Shown: piece by piece, positions 55,128 to 64,000 of the stretch
Layout: each line of letters begins with the position of its first letter
Position numbering within the stretch: the first letter of the stretch is position 1
Assembly: GCA_012931725.1 (NCBI GenBank)
Contig: CM022949.1
Location: 48,625,488 to 48,689,487, forward strand
Direction of reading: 5' to 3'
Source of the DNA: Litsea cubeba
Taxonomy: Eukaryota; Streptophyta; Magnoliopsida; Laurales; Lauraceae
Length of the DNA stretch: 64,000 bases
Notes under the pieces: model-generated
Seen by the model: the letters and a program-made list of their open reading frames with translations, nothing else
Databases searched by the model: none
What the model was told of the DNA's origin: nothing
Program-made: the position numbers and the translations under genes

Positions 55128-57570
55128 CTACTGTGGTTTCGGCGACTCGACCAGGTCGATCACCGTATCTTCCGAACCAGCAGCTTCGGCCGAACCAGAA
55201 GGGGCTTCAACTGGTACCTCAGCCGAACCAGGGGCAGAAGAGGTCTCACCCTGAAGCACGGCCAAAGCCTCACTGGCGACTGGGGCATCGCTCGAGACCG
55301 GGGCAGCTGGAGCGTCGTCAGCAGCAGGAGCTTCGACCGGGGCGCTTTCAGTTGCAGGAGCTTCGACCGGGGCACTATCAGTTGCCGGTGCGGAGCTCGG
55401 CTCCGGATCCAGGTCCGAATACTTCGGCAGGTCCCGATAGACAGGGTGGTCTTCAGGGACCCCCGCACGTCTCAGTGCGGCCAGGCATCCTTCCTCGAAC
55501 AGGATCGCGGTGATCTCCTCCACCTGCTTCTCGTACAGCTCAGTGGCTCGATCTACCCCATCCTGGAAGGCTGACTGGGCCTCGGCCTGAAGGGAGGCCT
55601 TTTCCTTCGCCAGCTTCTCCTTCTCAGCGCGACCAGCCAAGACCTCCCCTCGCAACCTCGTTACCTCAGCCGTCGACTCGGACTTCAATCTGGCCAGCTC
55701 AGATTCCAGTTCGGCGGTCTTCTTGTTCTTCATCCAGAGCTCGCCTTTCATATGGTTGGCCCTGGACGAAAGTTCAGCGTTCTCAGTCAGAGCTGATGCC
55801 AACCGAGCGGACTCTCCAGCGCTGGCCACCCTGAGTTCTTCCATTCCCTTCCGCTTCTCGTCCAGCTCTTTCTTCAGCTTCTCCCGCTCGGACTCCAGGC
55901 GGGTCACTCTCGCAGCGTTCCTATCCCTCCTTCCCACCACGGTTAGGAGCCTCTGCACGTTCTGCAAATGGAGACAGAGAGTCAGGTTCGACCAAGACAC
56001 TTGAAGAATGAAGAAAAGCGTTGCAAACTCTTACCCGAAGACTATCCTGGATCGCCGAGACCATCAGGCTCTCATCCTCGAACCTATCGTGCGTCTCCAT
56101 GTCCCTTGGCAGAGCACAGGCCTTGGCAAGAGCCCCGATCACCTCGGCATTTCCCAGCAATCGGTCTTCAACGTTCAGGGGCTTGCCGGAAGAGGTTTCC
56201 ATTTTCGGCATCCACGGTGCTGGGGCAGTTCGGGGCCCGGAGACCGATCCGGACCCTTGCCCCGCCGAGATGAGATGCTCGCGCGCTGGACCAACAGCCG
56301 ACTTGCTGACCGGCGCACTCTTTTCCTTCGGCGCGCTCTTCTCGCCTCCCTTTTCGGATGGAGCTTTAGCCCCAGGGGCTCGTTCAGGAGTTTTGCCCTT
56401 CGACTGCAGATCAGCCTTCGAGCTCTTCTCCCCCGCCTTGGACTTCTTCTTGGGCGGGGACCCCTCCTTCGAGCGCTCCGGCGAGCGTCGCCGAGCTCCA
56501 CCGCTCGGGGCAGGGGCGGGAGCAGAGGGAGCACCGGTGCCCACCGGACCCGAAGCAGCACGAGTACCAGCAGGCGACGAAGCCCCAGAAGACGCTGACC
56601 TCTGCCTAAACTTAGCAGCCAGATCTCTGACAGCGAGCTCCCTCGAGCTTCCCTCCATGTCCTCGGCAGCTCCGGATCAGAAGTAGACGCCTCGGCACCA
56701 GACGCAGTTCGGTCGGCAACAGGATCGGTCAAGGGGACCCCGCCGAACACTGCAACCGATACGGTCGGACGGTCAGGGTGTGTCTCGTCCGCCTCAGGTA
56801 TTCCAGTCCTGTGGTAGTGGCCGCGATACCTCGGCGTGTACCCAAGCAGCTTCCAAGCTGACCTGGTCTCGTGCCCCTTGTACCGTTCGACCTTGTTGAT
56901 GTCGTCGGTATTCCTCCTCCAACCTTCGCTAGCAGCTCGGCGTCGCCTTGCACCCGCCTCTGCTCAATAGGCAGAAAAGAGTATCAGTTCGGCATCATCA
57001 TTAAGGTAAACAAAACAGTAGAGGAGAAAAGCAGTGAAGATTACTTGGGACTTCCCCAGGGCGACGTGGGACCGACAGCCTCCTGTCTTCACCCGGGCCG
57101 AACTCCCATTTCCCCGAGACACAGAAGAAATCCTCCTCAGCATTCTTACTTGAATCCTCCAAGGCTAGGACGAAGCCCCTTCGCTGCGGCTTCACACGGA
57201 GATAGTATCTTCCCTCCCCAGCCTTGCAGATATCATATGTGTCCTCGATGTCGTGAGGGCCTAAGTTGGTCCCCAAGATCTCGTTCAGCTTCGCTGTGCC
57301 CATGATGACCTTGTAGCCATTGGGCATCAGCTGGCCCGGGGCGAGGGACCAAAGGCTAAGGCAGGCCCTAAGCAGGGGGTGCAGTGGAAACCTGACCCCA
57401 CCCTCGATCACAGAGATCAGAGGGAATGGCATCCAGCCGCCGTAGCAGCGATATAGGGCAGCGTCGGCAGGGTCCGCCGGTTTCAGGAGGACCCCCTCCG
57501 GAATTTTGAAGGCAGCCCTAAACTCGGCTAAGCCCTCATCAGAATCTACCCTAAACCTAGGGGTGCCCAT
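55128..57570 (-). CDS. Antisense intron-containing ORF of the Tat element (Transposase_28-like, coiled coil)
   Basis: Exon 1 (57570-57045) starts MGTPRFRVDSDEGLAEF and contains GGVRFPLHPLLRACLSLW followed by LAPGQLMPNGYKVIMG, the signature of the 'putative gypsy type transposon' domain (PF04195). An intron is inferred at 57044-56960 (GTAATC...GAGCAG). The middle exon is Arg/Ser/Pro/Lys-rich, with a frame change near 56660-56700 that may be a frameshift or an unrecognised intron. Intron 2 (56034-55962; GTAAGA...TTTGCAG) is clear and joins SAIQDSLR to NVQRLLTVVGRRDRNAARV. The last exon (55961-55128) encodes about 130 residues of coiled coil (ESEREKLKKELDEKRKGMEE) and an acidic Ala/Pro tail. Antisense ORFs in this place are known in Tat elements (for example Grande, RIRE2); their role is unknown. 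Confidence 0.7.
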
Positions 57571-58059
57571 GTCTAGAAGGGGTGCCGACGAAGAAAAACC
57601 CTAGAAATCGAACGAAAAACCCTAAGAAAAACCGGACAGAAGAACAAGGCGACTTACAGGGACGAAGAGGCAGGTCAGGAGCAGATCCGGACGCGTTCTA
57701 CGGTCGTCCTCCTCGAACAGATCTCAGGAACCAGAGCAGAAATCGAAAGCAAAGGCGAAGGCGAAAGAAATCGGGAGCGAGAAAAAGAAGGGGACGACCC
57801 TATTTGTAGAAAGGGGAACCCTCATTCGGATACCGCCTCCGAATTCGAAGAGATTCTTCAAAGCCCGTGCCCGTCAATCAATGAGACAACGCAATCGGCG
57901 CAGAAGCTACGCGTGTAGCCGTCAGCTCGGTTCCCAGGGCGAACAGGGCAGGGCATTTATTGCTTTAAAGAGTTGAAGCGACACCAGGTAATGATCACAG
58001 TATCCCCAGACGGATTCTTCTAGCTTTCAACCCCTAAAGGCTAGGACTCTTCAGAGGTC
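57571..58059. other. Region between antisense start and 3' LTR
   Basis: Upstream region, and presumably promoter, of the antisense gene. Purine-rich plus-strand sequence; minus strand has TTCTACAAATAGGG (about 57799-57812), a possible TATA-like element. Confidence 0.4.
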
Positions 58060-58076
58060 AAAAGCTAGGGGGCAAT
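58060..58076 (+). promoter_or_regulatory. Tat polypurine tract
   Basis: AAAAGCTAGGGGGCAAT immediately before the 3' LTR, the form usual in Tat-lineage elements. Confidence 0.75.
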
Positions 58077-59018
58077 TGTGTGGGGAGATTTCCAGAACCA
58101 CTGGATTAAGCTAATCACAGCCATCAGATGAGACTAAGCACTCTCACGTGCCATCCGCGTGCCATCCACGTGGCACCAAGCTCACACCGGCTACCGGGAC
58201 AGGAGGTCCGGCCGAAGTCAGGCAGTTCCGGGCCCTTAGTGCCGAATTGGCCCACCTCGGGCGTCATCTCGGCACGGAGCTCCACCTCGGCTGAGCCGCC
58301 CCGGGTACCATCTCGGCAGAAAGTTCCACCTCGGCTGAAGAAGCCGGGACAGAAGCCGAAGCAAGAGAGAACCTTCACATGCGCCCCTCATCCCCCACGT
58401 CATCAGGCACGTGGAATGATAGGGGCACGAGCCAGTGGGACAGACGCGACATCCAGCCGCCCACAATCTTCGCCAGATCCCTGACAGAACGGCATCCAGC
58501 GGCTGAGGCCACATCAGGGCAGGGCCCGAGGGCAGATCCGCTGGTACCCCTACCGCCAAAGGCGCCCAACAGGATCTGGCCCAACAAGATGTGCATTAAA
58601 TGCGATGTGGGCTGACCCGACGGGCATTTAATGCATAGTGGGCTGGATTGGACCACAATTAATGCAATGTGGGCTGATCATGACTCCCCAGTCAAATCAC
58701 GGGACCCACACCACAATATCTCCTAAAGATACGATCTAAACTCTATAAATAGAGGCTCAAGCCATCATCCAAGGTACGCACAATCTCATTCACAGAGCCC
58801 TTACTCTGCCTCTCTTTTCTCTCTCTCCTTCCATTGTTCCAGTTCTTACACTGACTTTGGCATCGGAGAGCCTTGTGCTGCCTGCAGCCAGGGTCCTCTG
58901 ACGTGTTTTCCTTTCTTCCTCCTCAGGTCCAGTCGGAGCCACGGCAATCTTCATCCAAGCCACCCGAATCAAGGGTCCTAATCACCGCTTTAAAGTCCTT
59001 AATTTTTAGGCACTTACA
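58077..59018 (+). repeat. Tat Gypsy 3' LTR
   Basis: Same length and ends as the 5' LTR; TATA copy at 58743-58752. Nearly identical, which dates the insertion as recent. Confidence 0.95.
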
Positions 59019-59821
59019 ACATGAAAACACTTGCTAGTGTGTAAGCTCCGAAACATCGGTGAAGATCCGGTTTCAGGGCGTGTGAAGAAAACATAGAAGA
59101 AGAGGAGTCTGCTCTGCCATTAATTGAGAATAGGGGCGGTGCGTGAACAAAGAAGAGAGTAATGGAGGATTTGAACGAGGAAGAGATGAAGAGCGATGCT
59201 AACGACGAGTTAAAAAAAAGAAAAAAAAAGTCAAACAGGATCTGAGGGACCCATTTGTGCTGCTAAAGCTGGGAGGAACTCTTTTTGCAACCCCTCAAAA
59301 TTTTCCATAAAATCCTCAAAAATTTAATTCCTCTCTCTCACGAGAATCAGGATTATTTTTCCAAGAAAATGTGTCACCAAACAGTGGTATAGTGGCAAAA
59401 TGAAAATAATATCCTCTCGTCGCTTAAGCTCACCCCTTGGCATTTACATGAGCCCTCCAATGGGATCATACCATGGGGCGAAAACAACTCCATCGATTGA
59501 AGGTCTGCTTTAGATTTCCAAGCTCCTCACCAAACATGTTGGTTGTTGAGATGTCATGATCAAAAGCAGTTTCTCCAAGTCAAAGGATCCAAACAACATC
59601 TAATTTTCCGGTTTTTCAGATCCTCTTTCCAGTGTTTCCAACTTCATCAGCACTATTCCTATTCGACAGCACCAGGTACGTTTGAAGCATTTCATTGTTC
59701 ATTAAATTATATTACCATACAGCATCAAAACTATCCCATCTTTCCAATCTCTATTTTACCATGTCATGGCATATCTGATCTAATTAGAGCCACTTGAAGA
59801 TTTGGCGCATTTGCACATTCG
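59019..59821. other. 5' flank of the cyclophilin gene
   Basis: AT-rich after the retrotransposon border. Begins with the second ACATG target duplication (59019-59023). Expected to hold the cyclophilin promoter and 5' untranslated region; I see no unambiguous TATA box. The Tat element therefore sits about 800 bp upstream of the start codon. Confidence 0.4.
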
Positions 59822-62331
59822 ATGGCACTGGGTCCCCAGGTGAAGGGAAAAGCAGAGAAAAGGAAGATGAAGCAGTTGATGTATATTGCAATTCTAGGGC
59901 TGTTTCTGTTATTGGGTACTCTCGTTCTCATTCAGGTAACCTTTAATGCTGCAAATTACCCTCCTGTTTTTGTTGCTTTGACGATCTTTTCTGCTGCCGC
60001 GAGGAATCGAATTATGTTGAGGGATGATTCATGGTTAGTGGGGTTTGATTTTAATATGGTCCTTGAAAATGTTGTATCATGGGGTCTTTTTTCACTATTG
60101 CAATAGTGGTTGTATGAGAGCTCTATCAACCTTTTGTTAGGATTGGGGTTGCTGCAATTCCTTTCCTCTCCCAGAGTTATTTTCACCACCAGAGGATGTT
60201 ATAGGGTTTTGGAATCTTCAGATTGGTGTCTGGAAGGAATTAGCAAGTGTACCAATATATTTCTGATAATAATTAAGATACCCGCTGTCGCCAAGGAGGA
60301 TTCCACATCTTACAAAGAATCCTCATAGGTCTTGCTATGGGGTTGGACTGCACAACCATGAGGCCCTCACTGTGGAGTTCGACTTTCCTTGCACTTGCAC
60401 ATTGTGAGTGAGATGCTAAGAGGGTCTGGCCTACTCAGTTCTAGTGGGCAATTGCGCTCCCCCTCCTTGGCTCCACCCCTTCTTCTATGTCAGGGTTCTA
60501 TCCTAAAAAGAGAGAGAATTGAATATTATTGAAAGTGGGTAAAAGAATATACACGAGAGGTCCATAGGAAGATACTTGGTTGGATGGCTGACTATCTGGC
60601 AAGAAACTTGACTGTCCGGTGGTAATAGTGTTCCGCAATCAAGAGCAGATCAGGCTGAGAGTTACACAAGGGCCTTCTACTAATTTTATCTTGAGTGCGT
60701 TAGGAGGCCCGGAGCAGACGGAAATCAACAACTCAAATGCTCCACAAAATCTGTGTGTTCTTAAGGCTTTTGGAAATTTTCTTGTGGTTGGATTGTTATG
60801 TATGCTGCCACTGTTTGGGATGATTTAGGCTCTGGTTTTGGGTTGTTCCGGGTTTACTTAAGCGTCTGTTGTATCTTGACCCAGGTGGGTCATATTTTGT
60901 ACTAGTCTTGCTGGTTCCTATAAACTCTTATTTCAGGAGAAAAAAATTACTTATTTGGAAAATATTAAAATGACAAAGATGCTAGCTGTACCAGAACTTT
61001 CTACCATCACCCTGGACCAAGTTCAGACACATCCAAAATGGCCATCCAAATTTCAGATGACTCGGAGGATTCCTCTAAGCATGGTGTTGGCCTTCAGAGG
61101 ACAGGTTTTCAAATAGAACCAGGTCATAAAGGAATACAGGCCATTTGGGTATGTTATTAGCTGCAGCTGTCTCTACGAATGAGGGTCTTCGAATGCTGGT
61201 CCTTTTGTCGCATCATTATCTGCATAGTCTAGTTTGTTTTGTCTCTTACCAGTTAGCTAGGCCTTTCCCTGGGTGGTTTGTTTACTGGTGTTCTAAACCT
61301 GTTGTTATGTATGCTTTGTACTCTATTTATGTTTAATATATAACTCTCTTCTTTCAGGCAAAAAAAAAAAAAAGAGATGCTAATAGGAAAAGTAATCCAT
61401 AGCTGGTTTTGGATTATATTGCCTATTTGAGAGGCTTGAGCTTGTTAGACCAACTGTGGAACCGGGCTTAGGTCCAATAGACTTCAGCCTAGCCCATGGG
61501 CCTTGGGCTCACTTGATGTGGCTGGCCTGCGTCACATATAATGGGCATGACTGGTGGGATTGAACATTGATGGATGGTTTGATATTTTATTTAGTGAAAC
61601 CCTTGTAGATGGGTGGTTGGGTGGATATGATATATGTGGTGGGTCCCCATGTAAGTTAAGCTGAGTAGAAATTTTCATCTAGTGAATCTCACTTACATGG
61701 GTCCCATGTAGATTGGCATGACAGGTGCATGTTGGATCCTTCATGTAGTGGGTCTCACCACATTGGTGGATGGGTTGAAGTTGGTCTCATGTTGAATAGT
61801 TAGGACGGAGGGTATGAGGTTTTCACAAAAGGTTACTAATGCCTTCCATTTACCTATGCTTTAGTATGGTTGACACAATTTTTCAAACCTTATTGACCAT
61901 AAAATGGATGGTCTTTTTATTTTTCTTCTATTTTTTAAGGGACCACTGACTGGGAAAGACTGCTTAGTTGCGTTTCGGTCAAGTGGTGCTTTTGTTTATG
62001 TCCGATTCATCGATGGGTGTCTTTGTAAATTTCCTTTTTTTGGATTTGCACTAAGTACGAGTCCACAGTGTTGCCAATATCTAAAGTTGCACAATCTACT
62101 GGATGAAGCAACTCCTGAATTTAGTTTGACAGGCTAATTTAATTTGTATTTGATTAATCAACAGCAATCTGTTCCAAATTTCTTATGTTCAAATTTGCCT
62201 AGTATTTGTTGTTTAATCAGCAAGTGTTTGAATCAACATTCTGTTACATCATTGGATTCAGGCAAAGAAAGATCCGAAAGAAGTGACACACAAAGTTTAT
62301 TTTGATGTCGAGATTGGTGGCAAGCCTGCTG
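59822..62331 (+). CDS. Secretory-pathway cyclophilin (peptidyl-prolyl cis-trans isomerase, CYP20-1/CYP19-4-like), first two exons
   Basis: Exon 1 (59822-59935, 38 codons) starts MALGPQVKGKAEKRKM and has a hydrophobic segment YIAILGLFLLLGTLVLIQ, a signal or membrane anchor. Exon 2 (62262-62331) follows a TTCAG acceptor and reads KEVTHKVYFDVEIGGKPAG, the opening beta strand of B-type cyclophilins, with EVTHKVYFDVEIDGK typical of plant CYP20-1. The exons join in phase across a 2,326-bp intron (GTAACC...TTCAG). The next exon (RIVMGLFGKTVPKTAENF in the family) is not in the remaining 1.67 kb, so the gene continues past the right edge. Cyclophilins isomerise Xaa-Pro bonds in folding proteins; this one would act in the ER lumen. 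The first three basic-rich residues groups before the hydrophobic core are longer than in Arabidopsis CYP20-1, suggesting a type II anchor or long signal. Confidence 0.82.
60780..60950 (+). repeat. LINE 3'-end remnant in intron 1
   Basis: Reads CTGGTTTTGGGTTGTTCC ... CTTATTTCAGGAGAAAAAA, resembling the 3' untranslated end and tail of plant L1-type LINEs. No coding frame remains. Confidence 0.4.
61180..61373 (+). repeat. LINE 3'-end remnant with poly(A) tail in intron 1
   Basis: Ends AACTCTCTTCTTTCAGGC followed by a 14-base A run (61360-61373), the same tail style as the fragment at 60780-60950. T-rich 3' untranslated-like sequence precedes it. Confidence 0.5.
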
Positions 62332-64000
62332 GTATGCCATGCTTCTTGTGATATATGATATTCATGTTGAAAAATGTATTTAGCTGACATAATTTTTTGG
62401 CTGTGCCTTTTCTGGTGCTTTTCAAGTTCACTTTACAGCGGTTTTCCTTCTGATCTAACCCTTTTAATGGTTTTCCCCGAGGCTTTGCTGATGTATATGA
62501 TGTACATATATATTATTGGTTACTGAAGACAATCTAGGTTCTTAAAATGAGATGGGTTCCATTTCCTTCAGTTGGACATATATTGATCGTAGAAAAGTGA
62601 TATGTAGACATTAGGGGTATGATATTGCTTGTATTGTGCTTTTACTTTCTTGCTCTCACTTACCCTTAAATGAAGGGCATTAGTTAGTAATAGTGTAATT
62701 TCTCCACATTAGAGGCTCAACTTGTGCTTAGACCTTAGTCAACTATGTTATCTCGTAGTTGTTTTGGTAATGATGAGAACTGTAGTGTATTTAGAATTCT
62801 AGTTTCTGCACTGCCGTGCTATTTGATGCTTCCATACTGTGTTATAGGGCCGTTGCAACCACTTGTTATTTGGTACTGTCTACAGTATTTGATTGCCGTT
62901 ATCGTTAGCCTCCTTACAGGTGTGTTCCAGCAACAGTTTTGGTATTGATGCAACTCTCTGGTGTGACATTATTTTTTCTATTATTGGACTTTGTTCTTTG
63001 TGGAGACCTGTCTGTAGGATGGTGAGAGTTATCTTGGAAGTCAGCAAATCTTGTTTTAGATCACACTACAGGATGATGTGATCTGCATGTTTGGAAGACC
63101 CATGGGCCATGATCTAAATGGACCCCTGCATGCATGTCACAAAATCACTATTCGGATTTGTTTCTTGCGCAGATGGAATAATTTAATTTATATGTTTCCT
63201 AATCTCGTGGACCCTGCACTGCATGTCACAAAATCACTAATTGGATTTGTTTCTTGTGCAGATGGAGTGATTTAATTTATATGTTTCCTAATCTTTTGCT
63301 TGTTTCATATTAGTTAAGGTCCTCCTAGTTAGCAACAAATAAAGATTCCTAGTGAGTCGAGTCCAAGTGTTATGTCTTAACTTGAGTCTGTTAGCATTAG
63401 TCCAAGTATAAAAGCATCCCAAGTGGTCAACTGTGTTAAAAAGAAGGAATTTAATCTTCTTTCATGTGGTTGAAAGCTTATTTGTATGTACTATTACACT
63501 GCTATCAATGATGGTCCTGTTTTTTAAGATTGTGGGTTCCCCTCTGTCCTGGCATATGTGTAAGCCTTTATAAACCGGGGAGTGATTTGGAAAGGGTTGC
63601 ATGAGTGAAGTGTGATTTCGTGGTTCCTCCTGCATTTGTTTCATAGTTGTCAAGTTCGTTTCAAACCCCACTTCGGTTTGGCTCCAAACTGAAACATCTT
63701 GGCCGATTCGGGAATTTCGTTTCCCAATTTGGAAATTCATTTCGGAATATATATAAAAAAATTAATATATATATGTATTAAAAAATATAGAAAATTTCAT
63801 TCTACTAAGCATCACAAATATAATTTCCAAAAGATGGTGAGCACTGGGACCACTGGAAGTTTAATTAATACTGTTTAGTAGTGTTTATGGGGGCCACTAA
63901 AATTTTAATTACTATTTTATAATTAGCACTGCTCGATTTGCTAATCAAATTTCCCAGAGGGACACTTAGAAAAAATTAAAACCATTTAATTCTAGTTAAA
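62332..64000 (+). other. Cyclophilin intron 2 (partial) to window edge
   Basis: AT-rich, no exon recognised. Holds an 89-bp tandem duplication (63122-63297) and an (AT)-rich microsatellite at 63746-63772. Confidence 0.5.
63122..63297 (+). repeat. 89-bp tandem duplication with duplicated acceptor-like site
   Basis: Two copies of a unit containing GCATGTCACAAAATCACTA and ATTTGTTTCTTG(C/T)GCAGATGG, starting about 63136 and 63225 (offset 89). Each includes a pyrimidine tract plus GCAG, so a decoy splice acceptor has been doubled inside the intron. Confidence 0.8.

Larger units (their letters stand above)
47491..59018 (+). mobile_element. Complete Ty3/Gypsy element, Tat lineage, 11.5 kb
   Basis: Two 942-bp LTRs (47491-48432 and 58077-59018) flank a plus-strand gag-pol, a non-coding 3' region and an antisense gene. 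The target duplication ACATG is exact (47486-47490 and 59019-59023). I count about four LTR differences (for example A/G near 47517 and 58103, A/C near 47688 and 58274, G/T near 47831 and 58417, C/T near 48235 and 58821), so the insertion is recent. A second, archaeal-type RNase H after the ordinary one and an antisense ORF upstream of the 3' LTR are Tat-lineage hallmarks. Confidence 0.95.
59936..62261 (+). other. Cyclophilin intron 1
   Basis: 2,326 bp, donor GTAACC, acceptor ATTCAG. Contains two LINE tails and, near 61640-61710, an inverted pair GGGTCCCCATGTAAGT / ACTTACATGGGTCCC. No independent gene seen. Confidence 0.6.

Overview
This is nuclear DNA of a flowering plant. The evidence is spliced genes of plant-specific families (an ER/secretory cyclophilin; exon fragments of KANADI, DUF1218, KIN-U and KIN-14 kinesins, and a receptor-like cytoplasmic kinase) and plant lineages of LTR retrotransposon (a chromodomain-bearing Tekay/Del-like Gypsy, a Tat Gypsy with a second RNase H, and Copia). 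I cannot fix the species. GC-rich intact retroelements sit in AT-rich, gene-poor DNA. Almost everything between base 1 and 59,018 is transposable element or its debris. The only host gene that looks intact is the 5' part of a cyclophilin gene (59,822-62,331, + strand), which leaves the window on the right.

Layout. (1) 1-8,787: right part of a large CACTA (En/Spm-type) transposon. It ends in TGTAGTG at 8,787, preceded by about 400 bp of AACGGTTA-type subterminal repeats. It carries, all on the + strand and with introns, exons from at least six unrelated host genes: a BAP31-like ER protein, a KIN-U kinesin, the NSF ATPase, a DUF1218 membrane protein, a KANADI transcription factor and a KIN-14 kinesin, plus two exons I cannot name. 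(2) 8,788-23,926: a Copia element (minus strand), interrupted in integrase by the CACTA and in its leader by (3) 11,080-23,086, a complete 12-kb Tekay/Del-like Gypsy element with 3.6-kb LTRs, an exact 5-bp target duplication (GCTGA) and one intact 1,576-residue polyprotein. (4) 25,311-26,710: a Mutator-like element with a perfect 9-bp target duplication. (5) 27,441-28,639: a hAT element with an exact 8-bp target duplication that carries a broken receptor-like cytoplasmic kinase exon. (6) 31,374-31,849: a hAT-type MITE. (7) 33,995-38,072: a Helitron on the minus strand with two alternative 3' ends and an internal array of fifteen ~147-bp monomers in an A-B-C higher-order pattern. (8) 40,081-41,626: an old Copia remnant. 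(9) 44,834-45,541: two abutting Tourist-like MITEs. (10) 46,374-47,440: a 5'-truncated LINE. (11) 47,491-59,018: a young, complete Tat-lineage Gypsy element (+ strand) with identical-length LTRs, target duplication ACATG, a gag-pol frame with a single TAG, a 112-bp tandem repeat and an antisense intron-containing gene. (12) 59,019-64,000: flank, exon 1, a 2.3-kb intron with LINE tails, and exon 2 of the cyclophilin gene.

The strongest candidate for something undescribed is the multi-gene exon collage inside the CACTA element. The kinase-carrying hAT and the Helitron with a higher-order repeat and two terminators are independent cases of DNA transposons capturing or amplifying sequence in the same 64 kb. 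No rRNA, tRNA or CRISPR was seen.
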